From Stomorhina lunata (lineage: Eukaryota > Arthropoda > Insecta > Diptera > Rhiniidae): a stretch of 64,000 nt of DNA. Both the position numbers and the translations under genes were made by a program. The stretch is taken from positions 116,049,248-116,113,247 of the forward strand of contig OW121741.1 in assembly GCA_933228675.1 (NCBI GenBank), in the 5' to 3' direction. Position 1 is the stretch's first letter. Each line of letters starts with the position of its first letter. The notes below the pieces were generated by a model, which had not been told where the DNA came from, made no database searches, and saw only the letters and a program-made list of their open reading frames with translations. Shown piece after piece: positions 1-12,900 of the stretch.

Positions 1-9
1 AAAAGGATG

Positions 10-164
10 TTTGCCAAATTTTAATTAATATTTTATAGTTATGTATATGAATTTTATATACTTATTTTACATAAACTACAAAAATAGTTACAAATGTATT
101 CATCTTGTATACAAGCTTAGATACATTTGTTTATTAATATATTTATTAATTAAAATTTGGCAAA
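10..164. mobile_element. 155-bp inverted-repeat (MITE-like) element
   Basis: A perfect 21-bp inverted repeat, beginning TTTGCCAAATTTTAA, sits at 10-30 and 144-164. Inside it a second inverted pair ACAAATGTAT / ATACATTTGT (90-99, 121-130) surrounds the palindrome CTTGTATACAAG (104-115). The whole could fold as one long hairpin. No ORF. Confidence 0.5.
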
Positions 165-347
165 TATTTTAATGTGGTTCAAATATGTTATGTATATTAA
201 AATATGGATTATTATATAATAAATACTAACATATTCATAATATTTGTTATAAACTTTTTTGGCTAGCCTTAAATAAATAATGAAGAAGACAAATGATAAA
301 ATAAGTCAAAAGGTAGTAAAGTGTTATTTAAATTGTATAAGTGTTTT

Positions 348-1130
348 TCAACAGGGACTTCCGAAGTTTTTATAGTCTTCACCACCGTAGGTGGGAAGTT
401 TGTGCTGATGTATGTATCGCAAAGAAATATTTGTATTAGGCCTACCTTTTAGTATACCAATAGGCTTAGAATCACTTCTGAGTCGATTTAGTGATGTCAG
501 TCCGTCCGTCCGTCTGGACCCCATGTAAACCATGTAATCAAACAACAGGTCGCAATTCTAAAGATAATTTGATAAAATTTGGCACAGATCATTACTTTAA
601 TAGTGGGCTATTGAAATTCGTCAAAATCAGTCCATTATATATGGTACCTGCCATAGGTCCCACTTTCCGGAATTGATATTTTGGCCACAAAAATCAATAT
701 TTTTTCATGAAATTTAAAACATATATTGCTTATGTAAACCAAAATTACTGTACCAATTTTGAAATCAATTCACATTTGACCATATCTCCCATACAAACTT
801 TTGTGTCAATGAGCACTAAATAAGACAAAAATCGGTAAAACGCTCGTAAATCTGAAGATAATGAGTTTGTTTTTGCATACATCATTTTTGTAAAAACTGT
901 AACCAATTTCCCAAATTTCGTGATAATCGGTGCACATTTGACCCTACCTCTCATATAAGTCGAGATGACGGAAACAGCTTAAATATATTAGTTTTAAGAA
1001 AATTTTCCAATGAAGGCAAAATTTAGCAAATATCAGTCTTTATACAGAAAAAAGAACATCTATGACCTTAGTGGTGAAGGGTATCGTATAGTCGGGCTTG
1101 ACCGACTATAGCACTTTCTTACTTGTTTAA
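348..1130. repeat. Dispersed repeat containing (GTCC)n and GTCGGGCTTGACCGAC
   Basis: Contains GAGTCGATTTAGTGATGTC then a CCGTCCGTCCGTCTGG run near 500, segments such as AATTTGGCACAGATC, and a right part with GGGTATCGTATAGTCGGG and GACCGACTATAGC. Similar phrases recur at 56520-56590 and 45020-45060. The style resembles common repeats of calyptrate flies (from memory). Short open frames here are chance. Confidence 0.55.
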
Positions 1131-1178
1131 GATACTTTTGAGTAAAAAGTTGTCGTATGGCTTAAGTTTTTCTGATCA

Positions 1179-1497
1179 GGGGCCAAATTACGGCATTCGG
1201 TATCGATCGAAATCTTATATAGTTTCAAACCATTTGTATAGCATACTTTAAGGATAATCAAAATTATTTAAAAGATACGCAGTTTACTTTTTTTTTTTGT
1301 AGTTAATTGCCAAAAGATGACCAATAGTAAAAGTGTTTTAATTAAACTTTATGTTTTTAAAAACGAATCAAAATTGATAACAAATTTTAATAAACTTTTT
1401 GCAACGAAGTAACTTTAAACATCCCTAAAGTATACTTCACAATATTTGCTTAAAAGTCTGAGTTTTCGATCGATATCGAATGCCGCAATTTGGCCCC
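1179..1497. mobile_element. 319-bp element with 34-bp inverted termini
   Basis: GGGGCCAAATTACGGCATTC... at 1179-1212 is inverted, with two mismatches, at 1464-1497. The next inner stretches (GCATACTTTAAGGAT and its counterpart near 1420) are also roughly inverted. No coding capacity; a MITE or foldback element. Target duplication not clear. Confidence 0.55.
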
Positions 1498-1589
1498 AGG
1501 CAAACATTTTTATAATATTAAAAAAAATAAAAAAAATTTATCAAAAATTTTCCTTAGAAAAAAATTTTGTTAATATGGGCAAATCCTGC

Positions 1590-2277
1590 GTGACGGACGA
1601 TACATTTGTACGGATTTTGTTGTACTTAAATGAATCCCATTGTCGTTTTACAAGACATATCTTTGCACAGATTTCAGAGAATATTAGACCATCTATTGTA
1701 CTATCGAATGGCATTTGTTAATTTACATACTTATTTTGGAGAAAAAAGATATTCGCTTTTAAAGTTCTGTGACGGACGCTACAAAAACTGGAAGTGACTT
1801 TTTTTTCAACACATGTTTCAGTAATTTTCATCAAATCGGTTATAGTAATAAACAAATTACAACTACATTAAAGATAGAGGAAAATCAGAGGATTACAAAA
1901 ATATAAATATAAAAGCTATAAAATATTTTAAAGTTTCCAGTTTCACCAAAAATACATAAATAAACTGTTGCGGACGCTACGTGACGGACGATACACTTTT
2001 TACTTGAATGTTTTTTATTGGGAAAAATTCCATTTTTCAAATTTTTTTAAGGATTCATTAATAAGTAAAAATAAGGGTTTTATTTGTTCTCGAATTTCAT
2101 ACCCTCCCTTTTAATGTTCGCGGTTAAAATGCGATTTTTGAGTACAATTTAATATTTCACAAAACGGCTACATAAATATATCTATTTCAAGTTTACGAAC
2201 CAAGTTCATTTGGAGAAAAAAGAAAAATTGCACTAGTCAAATTTAAAAAACCTTTATTTCTCTGACGGACGCTACAC
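1590..2277 (+). repeat. Cluster of a GTGACGGACGMTACA motif
   Basis: The GC-rich motif appears five times in about 690 bases of AT-rich DNA: near 1590, 1769, 1970 (partial, GCGGACGCTAC), 1981 and 2262 (CTGACGGACGCTACAC). The flanks between copies are not alike enough for a clear tandem repeat. Confidence 0.5.
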
Positions 2278-2289
2278 ACTGTAAGTCGT

Positions 2290-3344
2290 TTTTTAGTTGA
2301 CGTTATTTATATCACTCCAATTACTTTTGATGGGGTCTTTTACATCTAATTGTATAAAATTAAGCAGACTTTGAGCCCCTACTGAAACTTGATAACTAAA
2401 TGGATGTTTTTGTAATTTTTATGAACTTTTATAAACCCTTTTAGTTTAAAAATTGTATAAAAATTCGAGAAGGATAAAAATAAAGACCTGCCATTCACGA
2501 AGAGAGCAATCAAAAATTGTACCCATTCTATATTCTAAAGGATTAATATATGGTAAATTGTTTCATAGACACAAATACGAGATTTGGACAGTTTTAAACT
2601 TTTGTTCTTGGTTAAATGTTATTCGGATTTGCCCATATACAAAATTTCTTACGGAAATAAAAAAAAATAGAATAAATTTTTTCTACAGATTTATCGATAA
2701 AAATTATGAACTTAATAATATTCAATTATTTAACATTGCATAAAATTATAAATCACTTGAAATTTATGTTTTTTATAATCGTTTAATTTTGAACATAATA
2801 GAAAGAAAAATTATTTAAATTCTTATCAATGTCTTTTTCATTACACTTGATTTAATATTCAATTCTTTGTTCACTTAAATAAACAATTTTCGACAATTGC
2901 CAGAACAAATGCACTCAAGTAGACAAATATTGAGTTATTGAGAATTTTTGTTTTTTTTTCTATTTATTTCAAAAAGCTCAAAATGATATTTAATTAAAAG
3001 AAAACAAATTGTTTACAAGTGTTTATTTAAATTAAAATAAAAAATATCATTTCTCATAAATAAATAAATATTTGTTAATAAATAATTGTTAAGCATATAA
3101 GCAGCTTATATACTTATTTGTTGAAATATTAAATCACTTTTTTATTATTGCTGTTTTAATTTATATAGTATTCTTAAATGTCAATGAATGGGGTAATATA
3201 TACTTCACTAAATTAAGTAGAAAAATAATTTATATACTACTTATATACTTCGTTTGGTTGGCCTTCCTTAACTCTTAACAAAATTATATCAGAAGAGCAA
3301 AACAAAGTTTGGACCTTGTAGACAAATTGATAATAAAGTTTATA
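2290..3344. other. AT-rich stretch, nothing recognised
   Basis: Very AT-rich, many A/T runs and TAAATAAATA-type words. An open frame of 96 codons (2453-2743) has lysine/isoleucine-rich composition typical of chance in AT-rich DNA. Confidence 0.6.
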
Positions 3345-4688
3345 TCTTAGTCTGCGTCTTAGTCTATGTCTTAGTCTATGTCTTAGTCTATGTCTTAGTC
3401 TATGTCTTAGTCTATGTCTTAGTCTATGTCTTAGTCTATGTTTTAGTCTATGTCTTAGTCTATGTCTTAGTCTATGTCTTAGTCTATGTCTTAGTCTATG
3501 TCTTAGTCTATGTCTTAGTCTATGTCTTAGTCTATGTCTTAGTCTATGTCTTAGTCTATGTCTTAGTCTATGTCTTAGTCTATGTCTTAGTCTATGTCTT
3601 AGTCTATGTCTTAGTCTATGTCTTAGTCTATGTCTTAGTCTATGTCTTAGTCTATGTCTTAGTCTATGTCTTAGTCTATGTCTTAGTCTATGTCTTAGTC
3701 TATGTCTTAGTCTATGTCTTAGTCTATGTCTTAGTCTATGTCTTAGTCTATGTCTTAGTCTATGTCTTAGTCTATGTCTTAGTCTATGTCTTAGTCTATG
3801 TCTTAGTCTATGTCTTAGTCTATGTCTTAGTCTATGTCTTAGTTTATGTCTTAGTCTATGTCTTAGTCTATGTCTTAGTCTATGTCTTAGTCTATGTCTT
3901 AGTCTATGTCTTAGTCTATGTCTTAGTCTATGTCTTAGTCTATGTCTTAGTCTATGTCTTAGTCTATGTCTTAGTCTATGTCTTAGTCTATGTCTTAGTC
4001 TATGTCTTAGTCTATGTCTTAGTCTATGTCTTAGTCTATGTCTTAGTCTATGTATTAGTCTATGTCTTAGTCTATGTCTTAGTCTATGTCTTAGTCTATG
4101 TCTTAGTCTATGTCTTAGTCTATGTCTTAATCTATGTCTTAGTCTATGTCTTAGTCTTAGTCTATGTCTTAGTCTATGTCTTAGTCAATGTCTTAGTCTA
4201 TGTCTTAGTCTTTGTCTTAGTCTATGTCTTAGTCTATGTCTTAGTCTATGTCTTAGTCTATGTCTTAGTCTATGTCTTAGTCTATGTCTTAGTCTATGTC
4301 TTAGTCTATATCTTAGTCTATGTCTTAGTCTATGTCTTAGTCTATGTCTTAGTCTATGTCTTAGTCTATGTCTTAGTCTATGTCTTAGTCTATGTCTTAG
4401 TCTATGTCTTAGTCTATGTCTTAGTCTATGTCTTAGTCTATGTCTTAGTCTATGTCTTAGTCTATGTCTTAGTCTATGTCTTAGTCTATGTCTTAGTCTA
4501 TGTCTTAGTCTATGTCTTAGTCTATGTCTTAGTCTATGTCTTAGTCTATGTCTTAGTCTATGTCTTAGTCTATGTCTTAGTCTATGTCTTAGTCTATGTC
4601 TTAGTCTATGTCTTAGTCTATGTCTTAGTCTATGTCTTAGTCTATGTCTTAGTCTATGTCCATGTCTTAGTCTATGCCTTAGTCTAGT
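3345..4688 (+). repeat. 12-bp satellite (CTTAGTCTATGT)n, about 112 copies
   Basis: A nearly uniform head-to-tail array of CTTAGTCTATGT. Point variants occur at about 3440, 3843, 4052, 4130, 4187, 4211 and 4309; a shortened unit lies near 4150-4160 and an irregular one near 4660. Twelve being a multiple of three, it leaves long open frames, such as a (LRHR)-type reading on the minus strand, which are artefacts. Confidence 0.97.
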
Positions 4689-6130
4689 ACAAGTATTAGT
4701 ACTAGCATTAGTACTAGAACTAGTGCTTATATAAGATAGTACTAGTATAAGAACTAGTTTTAGTACTAGAATCAGTACTAGTTCTAATACTAGCATTAGT
4801 TCTAGTATTAGTACTAGTATTAGTATTAGTACTAGTATTAGTACTAGTATTAGTACTAGTATTAGTACTAGTATTAGTACAAGTATTAGTACTAGTATTA
4901 GTAATACCTGAACTTATACTTGTACTAAAACTAGTACTAATACTAGTACTAATACTAGTATTAGTACTAGTATTAGTACTAGTTTTAGTACAAGTATTAG
5001 TTCAGGTATTAGCACTGGAACTAGTATAAGTACTAGCTTTATTACTAGCATAAGTACTAGTGTTAGAACAAGTTTTAACCCTTGAACTAGCATTAGTACT
5101 AGTTTTAGTATTAGTACTTGTATTAGTTCTAGTATTACTATGAGTATAAGTACTAGTATTATAACTAGTGATATTATAATTATTAGTACTAGAACTAGTA
5201 TTAGTACTAGTGTTAGTACTAGTATTATAATTATTATCATTAGTACTAGTGTTAGTACAAGTATTACAAGTAGTACTAGTATAGTGCTAGTATTTGTATT
5301 AGTATTAGTATTAATTCTAACCTTGGAGCCAATATTAGTACTAGTAGTGGAAGTATTAGTTCTAGTATTATTATTGGTAGTATGTAGAATTAATACTTGT
5401 ATTTGTTATAGTATTAGTTCTAGTATTAGTACTAGTATTGGTGCTAGTATTTGTAGTATAAGTATTAGTACTAGTTTTTCGGTATTAGTATTAGTACTTG
5501 TATTATTACTAGTATTATTACGAGTATAAGGACTAGTATTAGTACTAGTATTAGTGCTAGTATTAGTTCTAGTAATTGTACTAGTATTAGTGCTAGTGTT
5601 AGTACTAGTATTAGTACAAATATTAGTTCAAGTATTTGTACTAGTATTAGTACCTATATTAGCACTAGTATTAGTTCTACAATTAGTTCTTATATTAATA
5701 CTAGTATAAGTACTTGTATTAGTACTAGCATTAGTACAAGTATTAGCACTAGTATTAACTTGCATTAGTGCTAGTATTTGTACTAGTATAAATACTGGTA
5801 TTAGTAGTATTATTAGTACAAGTTTTTGTATTAGTAGTAGTACTAGTAAGCAACAGTACTAGTATTAGTACTAGTAGCAGTATCGGTACTAGAAGTAGTA
5901 GTAGCACTACTATTAAATAGTTCTAGTATTAGTACTAATATAAATACTTGTAATGGTAATAGTATTATTTTTTGTTTTAGTACTAGTATAGTAATAGCAT
6001 TAGTATTAGTACTAGTATTAGAACTAATATTAGTACTAGCATTAGTACTAGTATTAAACCTGATAGTAGTACAGTATGAGTACAAGTATTAGTACTTGTA
6101 TAAGTGCTTGTATTGGTACTTGTACTGTAC
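4689..6130. repeat. Degenerate 12-bp satellite (ATTAGTACTAGT)n
   Basis: Joins the first satellite directly. Units of ATTAGT and ACTAGT alternate with many substitutions (TATTAG, ACTTGT, AGTTCT). ACTAGT is palindromic, and the array could have grown from the TTAGT-containing 12-mer next to it. Leu/Val- and Ser/Thr-rich open frames on both strands are artefacts. Confidence 0.93.
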
Positions 6131-6718
6131 AGTGGTATTGATACTTCTATTAGCTAATATTATTATTATCATCTTAACGTCCTTTTGTTTTAAATCGTTT
6201 TCTAAACTATATTTAAAAACCACTCCTCCCCTCTTTTGATTGTTTGGTTGAGACATGTAAGCCATCAATTAAAATTAAAAGCTATTGTGAAAATCGCTGG
6301 TATTCATTTTTACCCAGGTCCCAGCTCCTGTTACCTGTATTTCACTGTCTTTATTACCCCTCGTCGACATTTGAAACAATCAAACTGCAATTAACTCTTT
6401 TATTCTTTTATTAAACTTGTTTAAATATATAGATACAGCAATAGTTAAATATACATACACACATATATACCAACAGCTATTACATTGAATACCCGGCCGT
6501 TCTATGTTAATGAATCCCGATTATTATATATTATGTATTAATAATAGATTGTTTAGGGACAATTTAGGCTAGATCTTGACTATGTTCAAGATTATTTTGT
6601 ATCTGTTTTCGAGGTGATCCCTTAATTTTAACTGCTGGTAGCAACCTTTTATACCACAATTTTCTTTTTTCTGTTTAACTCATTTCATTTTTTCCCCTCT
6701 TTTCTTGATATTTTGCAG
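6131..6718. other. Intronic stretch before the first dipeptidase exon in the window
   Basis: AT-rich, unique-looking DNA ending in a pyrimidine tract (TTTTCCCCTCTTTTCTTGATATTTTGCAG) that serves as the splice acceptor. No exon was recognised here. Confidence 0.5.
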
Positions 6719-6980
6719 ACAATCATACGCGAAATGAATCGTTTGGGCATGATGGTGGATTTGTCACACGTTTCGACTGGCACCATGCGTGACGCTTTAG
6801 AAGTAAGTGAAGCTCCTGTGATATTCTCACATTCATCTGCCTATGAGCTTTGCAATTCGAGTCGTAATGTACAGGATGACATGTTACAGTCGTTGGCAAA
6901 AAACGGTGGCATTATTATGGTTAATTTTTATTCGAGATTTCTGTCGTGCAGTGAAAATTCAACGGTACACGATGCAGTAG
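6719..6980 (+). CDS. Dipeptidase internal exon with zinc-binding histidines
   Basis: The acceptor TTTTGCAG ends at 6718 and the donor GTAAGT begins at 6981. The exon enters in phase 0 (ACA ATC ATA) and leaves with one base (G). It encodes 87 residues including LSHVS and FSHSSAY, whose histidines match the second and third histidine zinc ligands of human DPEP1, and the two cysteines that form a disulfide there. Codon use is clearly coding, and far richer in GC than the flanks. Confidence 0.95.
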
Positions 6981-9900
6981 GTAAGTACAATAGATATATA
7001 TGGTAATGTAGACAAAAAAGAAAGCAATAATAAAATTGCAAAATAGTTTTTTTTTTTCGATGAGAACAATATTGTTGATGATTGTGTAAATGTGTAGTTG
7101 AACTAGATCATGTAATTAAAATTAAAGTGCTAATGGCATCTAATCAACAAGACATTAAATGATTGTAGGGATGTTTGTTTAACACGAGAAAACCATGCCA
7201 AACTTGTTGAAATAATTTAAATAAATGATAATTTTTTTTAATTATCAATATAAAACTTTTTTTTTTAAATTTTCGAACTAAATTTTTTTATTGAGAAAAT
7301 TTATAATTTTTTTCTCAAGAAAATTTTTGAAAATGTCCTTTTTTTAACTTTTTATAAGTATAGACTTTTTCTTAAGAACATTTTTTTCTAAAATTTTTAT
7401 ATCGAAAGTTTTCTATATAAAATTTTTAAATCGAAAATTTTCTATACAAAATTTCTATATGAAAAATTTTCTATATAAAATTTTTATACCGAAAATTTTC
7501 TGTATAAAATGTTTATATCAAAAGTTCTATATAAAATTTTTTTAGCGAAAATTTTCTATATAAAATTGTTATATCGAAATTTTTCAATAATTTTTTTTTT
7601 TTTGAAAATTTTACAAATAAAATTGTAATTTCGAAAAAATCAAAAATTTTTATATAAAATTTTAATATCGAAAATTTTCTATCAAAAATTTTAATATCGA
7701 AATTTTTCTTTATAAAATTTTAATGTCGAAAATTTTCTTTACAAATTTTTAATATCGAAAATGTTCTTAATACATTTTGAATACTTAAAACTTTATAAAT
7801 TTTTAATATCGAAAATTTTCTATATAAAGTTTTAATTTCGAAAATAAAAAATATTCTATATAAAATTTTAATATCAAAAATTTTCTTTATAAAATATTCA
7901 AATAAAATTTAATATTGAAAATTTTCTATATATAATGTTAATATCGAAAATGTTGATATCGAAAATTTTCTATACTAAATTTTAATATCGAAAATTTTCT
8001 ATATTAAATTTTAATATCGAAAATTATCTTAAGGAAAATTTTATACAGAAGCTTTTTGATATAAAATTTTACCATCGAAAATTTTCTATATAAAATTTTA
8101 ATATCAACAATTTTTTATGTAAAGGTTAATATCGAACATTTTTTTCTAAAATTTTGATATCGAAAGTTTTCTATATAAAATTTTTATATCGCAAATTTTC
8201 TGTAGAAAATTTCTATATCGAAAATTTTGCATATCAAATTTTTATATCAAAAATAATAAAAATAGAAATTTCTAAATCCAAAATTTTCTCTATAAAATTT
8301 TTATACCGAAAATTTTCTTCATAAAATTTTTTATATAAAGTTTTGATACCGAAAATTTTCTCTATAAAATTTTAATATTGAAAATTTTCTATAAAAAATT
8401 GTAATATCGCAAATTTTGTATATAAAATTTTAATATCGAAAGTTTTCTATAAAAAATTTTCTATATTAAATTCTTTTATCGAAAATTTCAATATCGAAAT
8501 TTAATGCCGCAAATTTTCTATATAAAATTTTAATACTGAAAATTTTCTATACAAAAATTTAATATCGAAATTTTTCTATACAAAATTCTTATATCGAAAA
8601 AATAAAATTTTAATATCGAAAATTTTTCGTTAATTTTAATTTCGAAAACTTTAAAAAAAAAAATTAATATAAAAAATGTTCATTATAAAATTTTTATATC
8701 AAAAATTTTCTATATAAAATTTTTGTATCATAACTTTTCAATATAAAATTTTAATATCAAAAATTTCTTACATAAAATTTGTATACCAAGAATTTTCTAT
8801 ATAAAATTTTTATACCAAAAATTTTCTATATAAAATTTCAATATCGAATCTTTTTATACAAAATTTTAATACCAAATATTTTACAAAATTTATGATATAA
8901 AAATTTTATAATACAAAATTTTCTATACAAAATTTTTATATCGAAACTTTATGTATAAAATTTTGATACTAAAAATTTTTAATCAAACATTTTCTATATA
9001 AAATTTTAGTATCGAAAATTTTCTATATAAAATTTTATATCAAAAATGTTTATATAAAACTTTAATATCGAAAATTTTCCATATAAAATTATTAAAAAGA
9101 AAATTGTTCATATTAAATCTTAATATCGAAAATTTTCTATATAAAATTTTAATATAAAAAATTTTCAATAAAAATTTTTACATCGAAAATAATAAAATAA
9201 AATATAAACAATTTTTACTTCGAAAATTTTTTATAAAAAATTTTTAGTTCGAAAATTTTCTGTAGAACATTTTTACATCGAAGAATTTTTACCTAGAAAA
9301 CTTTTATAGTGAACAAAATTTTTACCTAAAGATTTTACATTGAAAATTTTCTATAGAATTTTTTTATATACAAATTACAAACTTTTAACGAAAAATTTTG
9401 TGTTAAAAAAAATTCTATATAAAAAAATCTTGTATAAAATATTTTTATATAGAAGATTTTCTATAGACGCTTGATATATCGAAATTTTTTATAACCGAAA
9501 AAATTTCTAAACAACATTTTTATATCAAAATTTTCTATAGAAATTTTTTAACGAAAAAATATTTAAATGAAATTTTATTTTTTAAATTAAAAATTTTTAA
9601 TAGACAATTTTTGTATTAAAAATTTTCTAAAGAAAATTTTTAAATTGAACATTTTTTCCTTAAATTTATAATTTTGCAAATTCTAATAACAATATTTTAT
9701 AACGCTTTTAGGTCAATAAATTATATTTGAAGTTTAACTAACACATTCTATGACATCCTTTTCCTTTAAACAATCAACCTAATTACAGTTTTGCTTAACA
9801 TATCTCTTAGGATATTATTTCCAATGAATAGTGCAATAACGAGGTCCTTGTTTTTTTTTTTTTATTTTCTCGAACATAAAATAAGTTCTTAATAAATTTG

Positions 9901-12900
9901 AAACTAATTTCTATATTGTCTTTTAATATTTTTTCCATGTCTACTCTTCCTGTCACAAAATTGCAATAATAATGAAAATAATGCATTTAATGATGGTACA
10001 TTGAACTTCATTTGATTTGGCGCACAATTTTCTTATGAAAAATCACGATGGAAATACAAAAAAAAACTTAAATATTCAATTGGATTATGTAAATTTCTTG
10101 TGATGTTGAATCAACTGCAATATTTGCTGATGATATGAAATGATGGCGATGCTGTAAAACTATTTGAATGTCGCTGCTTGATGATGGGTTATGCTGGACT
10201 CCGTTGCATTCTGCCTACTTTGACAACATTACTTTTGCCAATTTCTATTTGGCTGCTGTTATCCTGATTTCATTGAAATGTATTGGTATTTGTTGGCTTA
10301 CTACTCTCTGCCTGCCCCACATTCATTTCTTGGCTTATTTAACACGTTTACCAACGCATCGCTGCAGCTCATATAAATCACATTAAGCGTGTCGCTGGCA
10401 TTGATCATGTGGGTCTGGGTGCTGGTTACGATGGAATCAATTTGTAAGTAAATGAAATTTATTTCTTATATCCAGACTAACATAAATTTACCTAAATATA
10501 AGCGAAATTGTACATCCCTATATAACCAGGATATTAACGTTTATATACTTAAAAATATTTCAATTTCAATTTACGTTTCTGTGAGATTTATGGCGAATTA
10601 CCAAAAGGAAACCGATGCAGATAGATAGGCAGACAGATAAACACTCAGACATTCAGAGATCCTTATCTGGAGACAGACTGATGGTGCTTTTCATTAAGCA
10701 AGTGTATACCCTACACTATTATATATACAACTTTGCAAGAGGTTTGTAAGGCCCAAACATATTGGTTTTATATGTACCGTGTCGGGTGAATGATTTTATT
10801 ACAAAATGAAAATCTCTTATATAGAAAATTATCGTTTCGAAAATTTTTTTATAAAAAATCCTTTTATCGAAAATTTAAAAAAAAATACTTTTAACGAAAA
10901 TTTTCTCTAGAAAATTCTTTTATAAAAACTTTTTCCAGAAAATTCTTTTAAAGAAAATTTTCTTCAGAAAATTTTTATATTGAAAATTTTCTATAGAAAA
11001 TTATTTTAATGAAAATTTTCTGTATAAAATTCTTATTCGAAAATTTTCTGTGGAAAACTCTTTTATCGAAATTTTCTATAGAAAATCCTTTTATAGAAAA
11101 TTTTCTATAGAAAATTCTTATATCCAAAATTTTCTGTAGAAGATTCTGATATCGAAAATTATTTGTTGAAGATTCTTATTTCGAAAAATTGAAATTTTTT
11201 TACAAAAAATTTCTTAATCAAAAATTTTCTAAAAAAAAATTATTATATCTAAAATTTTTTGTTAAAAATTTTTATATCGAAAATTTTCTTTGAAATTTCT
11301 TATATCAAAAATTTTCTATAGAAAATGCCTATATCGAAAATATTCTATAGAAAATACTTAAATCAAAAAATTTCTATAGAAAACTTTTATATCGAAAATT
11401 TTCTGTAGAAAATTCTTATATCAAAATTTTTTTTTAAATAATTCTTGTATCAAAAATTTTCTATAGAAAATTCTTCCAAAATTTTCATATAGAAAACTTT
11501 TATATCGTAAATTTTCTATTAACAATTTTTTTATCGAAAGTTTTCTTTTAAAAGTTTTTATGCCAAAAATATTCTAAAGAAAAATTTTATATCGAAAACT
11601 TTCTATAGAAAATTCTTATATAGAAAATTTTTTATAAAAAATTCTTGTATCAACAATTTTTTATAAGAAATTCTTGTATCAATAATTTTCTGTAAAAAAT
11701 TCTTATATCAAAACTTTTCTATAGAAAATACTTATATCAAAAATTTTCTGTAGAGAACTCTTATATCAAAAATTTTCTAAAGAATATTCTTTTTTTCTAT
11801 AGAAAATTCTTATATCGAAAATTTTGAATAGAAAATTCTTATATCGAATATTTTCTAAAGAGAATTCTTATATCATAAATTTTCATATAGAAAACTTTTA
11901 TATCGTAAATTTTCCATAAAAATTTTTGTATCGAAAGTTTTTTTTAAAAGTTTTTATGTCAAAAATATTCTAAAGAAAAATTTTATATCGAAAATTTTCT
12001 ATAGAAAAATTTCTATTTTTTATAAAAAAATGTCTATAGAAAATTCTTATATCGAAAATTTTCAATAAAAAATTCTTATATCGAAAATTTTCAATAGAAA
12101 ATTTTTATATCGAAGATTTTCTATATAAAATTCTTAAGTCGAAAATTTTCTATATAAAATTCTTGTAAAGAAAAACTATAACAAAAATTTTCTATATCGA
12201 AAAATTTATATTAACAATTTTTATACGAAAATTTTCTATAGAAATCTTTATATCGAAAATTTCAATAGAAAATTTTTATATAGAAAATTTTCTAAAGAAA
12301 ATTTTTATATAGAAAATTTTCTATAGAAAATTTTTATATAGAAAATTTTTATATAGAAAATTTTCTATAGAAAATTTTTATATTGAAAATTTTCTGTAGA
12401 AAATTTGTATATAGAAAATTTTTATATATAAAATATTCTATAGAAAATTTTTATATCGAAAATTTTCAATAGAAAATTTTTATATCGAAAATTTTCTATA
12501 GAAAGTTTTTTGTGTCGAAAATTTTCTATAGAAAATTCTCATATCAAAAATTTTAAATAAAAAAATAGTTATACCGAAAATTTTCTATCAAAAATTCTAA
12601 AATCGAAAATTTTATATAGAAAATTTTTGTACCGAATATTTTCTATAGAAAATTTTTATATCGAAAATTTTCTATAGAAAATTCTTAAATTGAAAATTTT
12701 TATAGGAAATTATTATATTGAAAATTTTCTATAAAAAAATCTTATATCGAAAATTTGCTACACAAGATTTTTAAAAAAACATTTTATATCGAAAATTAAA
12801 AAAAATATATCGAAAATTTTTCAAAAAAAATTTAATATCGAAAATTTTCAAAAAAAATTAAATCGGAAATTTTTTATTAAAATCGATATCGAAAATTTTT

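Noticed and set aside
4185..4796. 203-codon minus-strand frame of repeated LRHR
   Set aside because: It is the translation of the 12-bp satellite; a period divisible by three keeps every frame open.
4914..6085. Leu/Val-rich and Ser/Thr-rich open frames on both strands
   Set aside because: They are readings of the degenerate ATTAGTACTAGT satellite, with no start context or family features.
1..6718. 5' exons of the dipeptidase gene
   Set aside because: Searched for by eye for the HxDxHND and GxEGG-type regions of M19 enzymes in the left part of the window; none was seen, so they must lie outside.
10168..10386. 72-codon frame overlapping the second dipeptidase exon
   Set aside because: It is in a different frame from the conserved exon and ends inside it.
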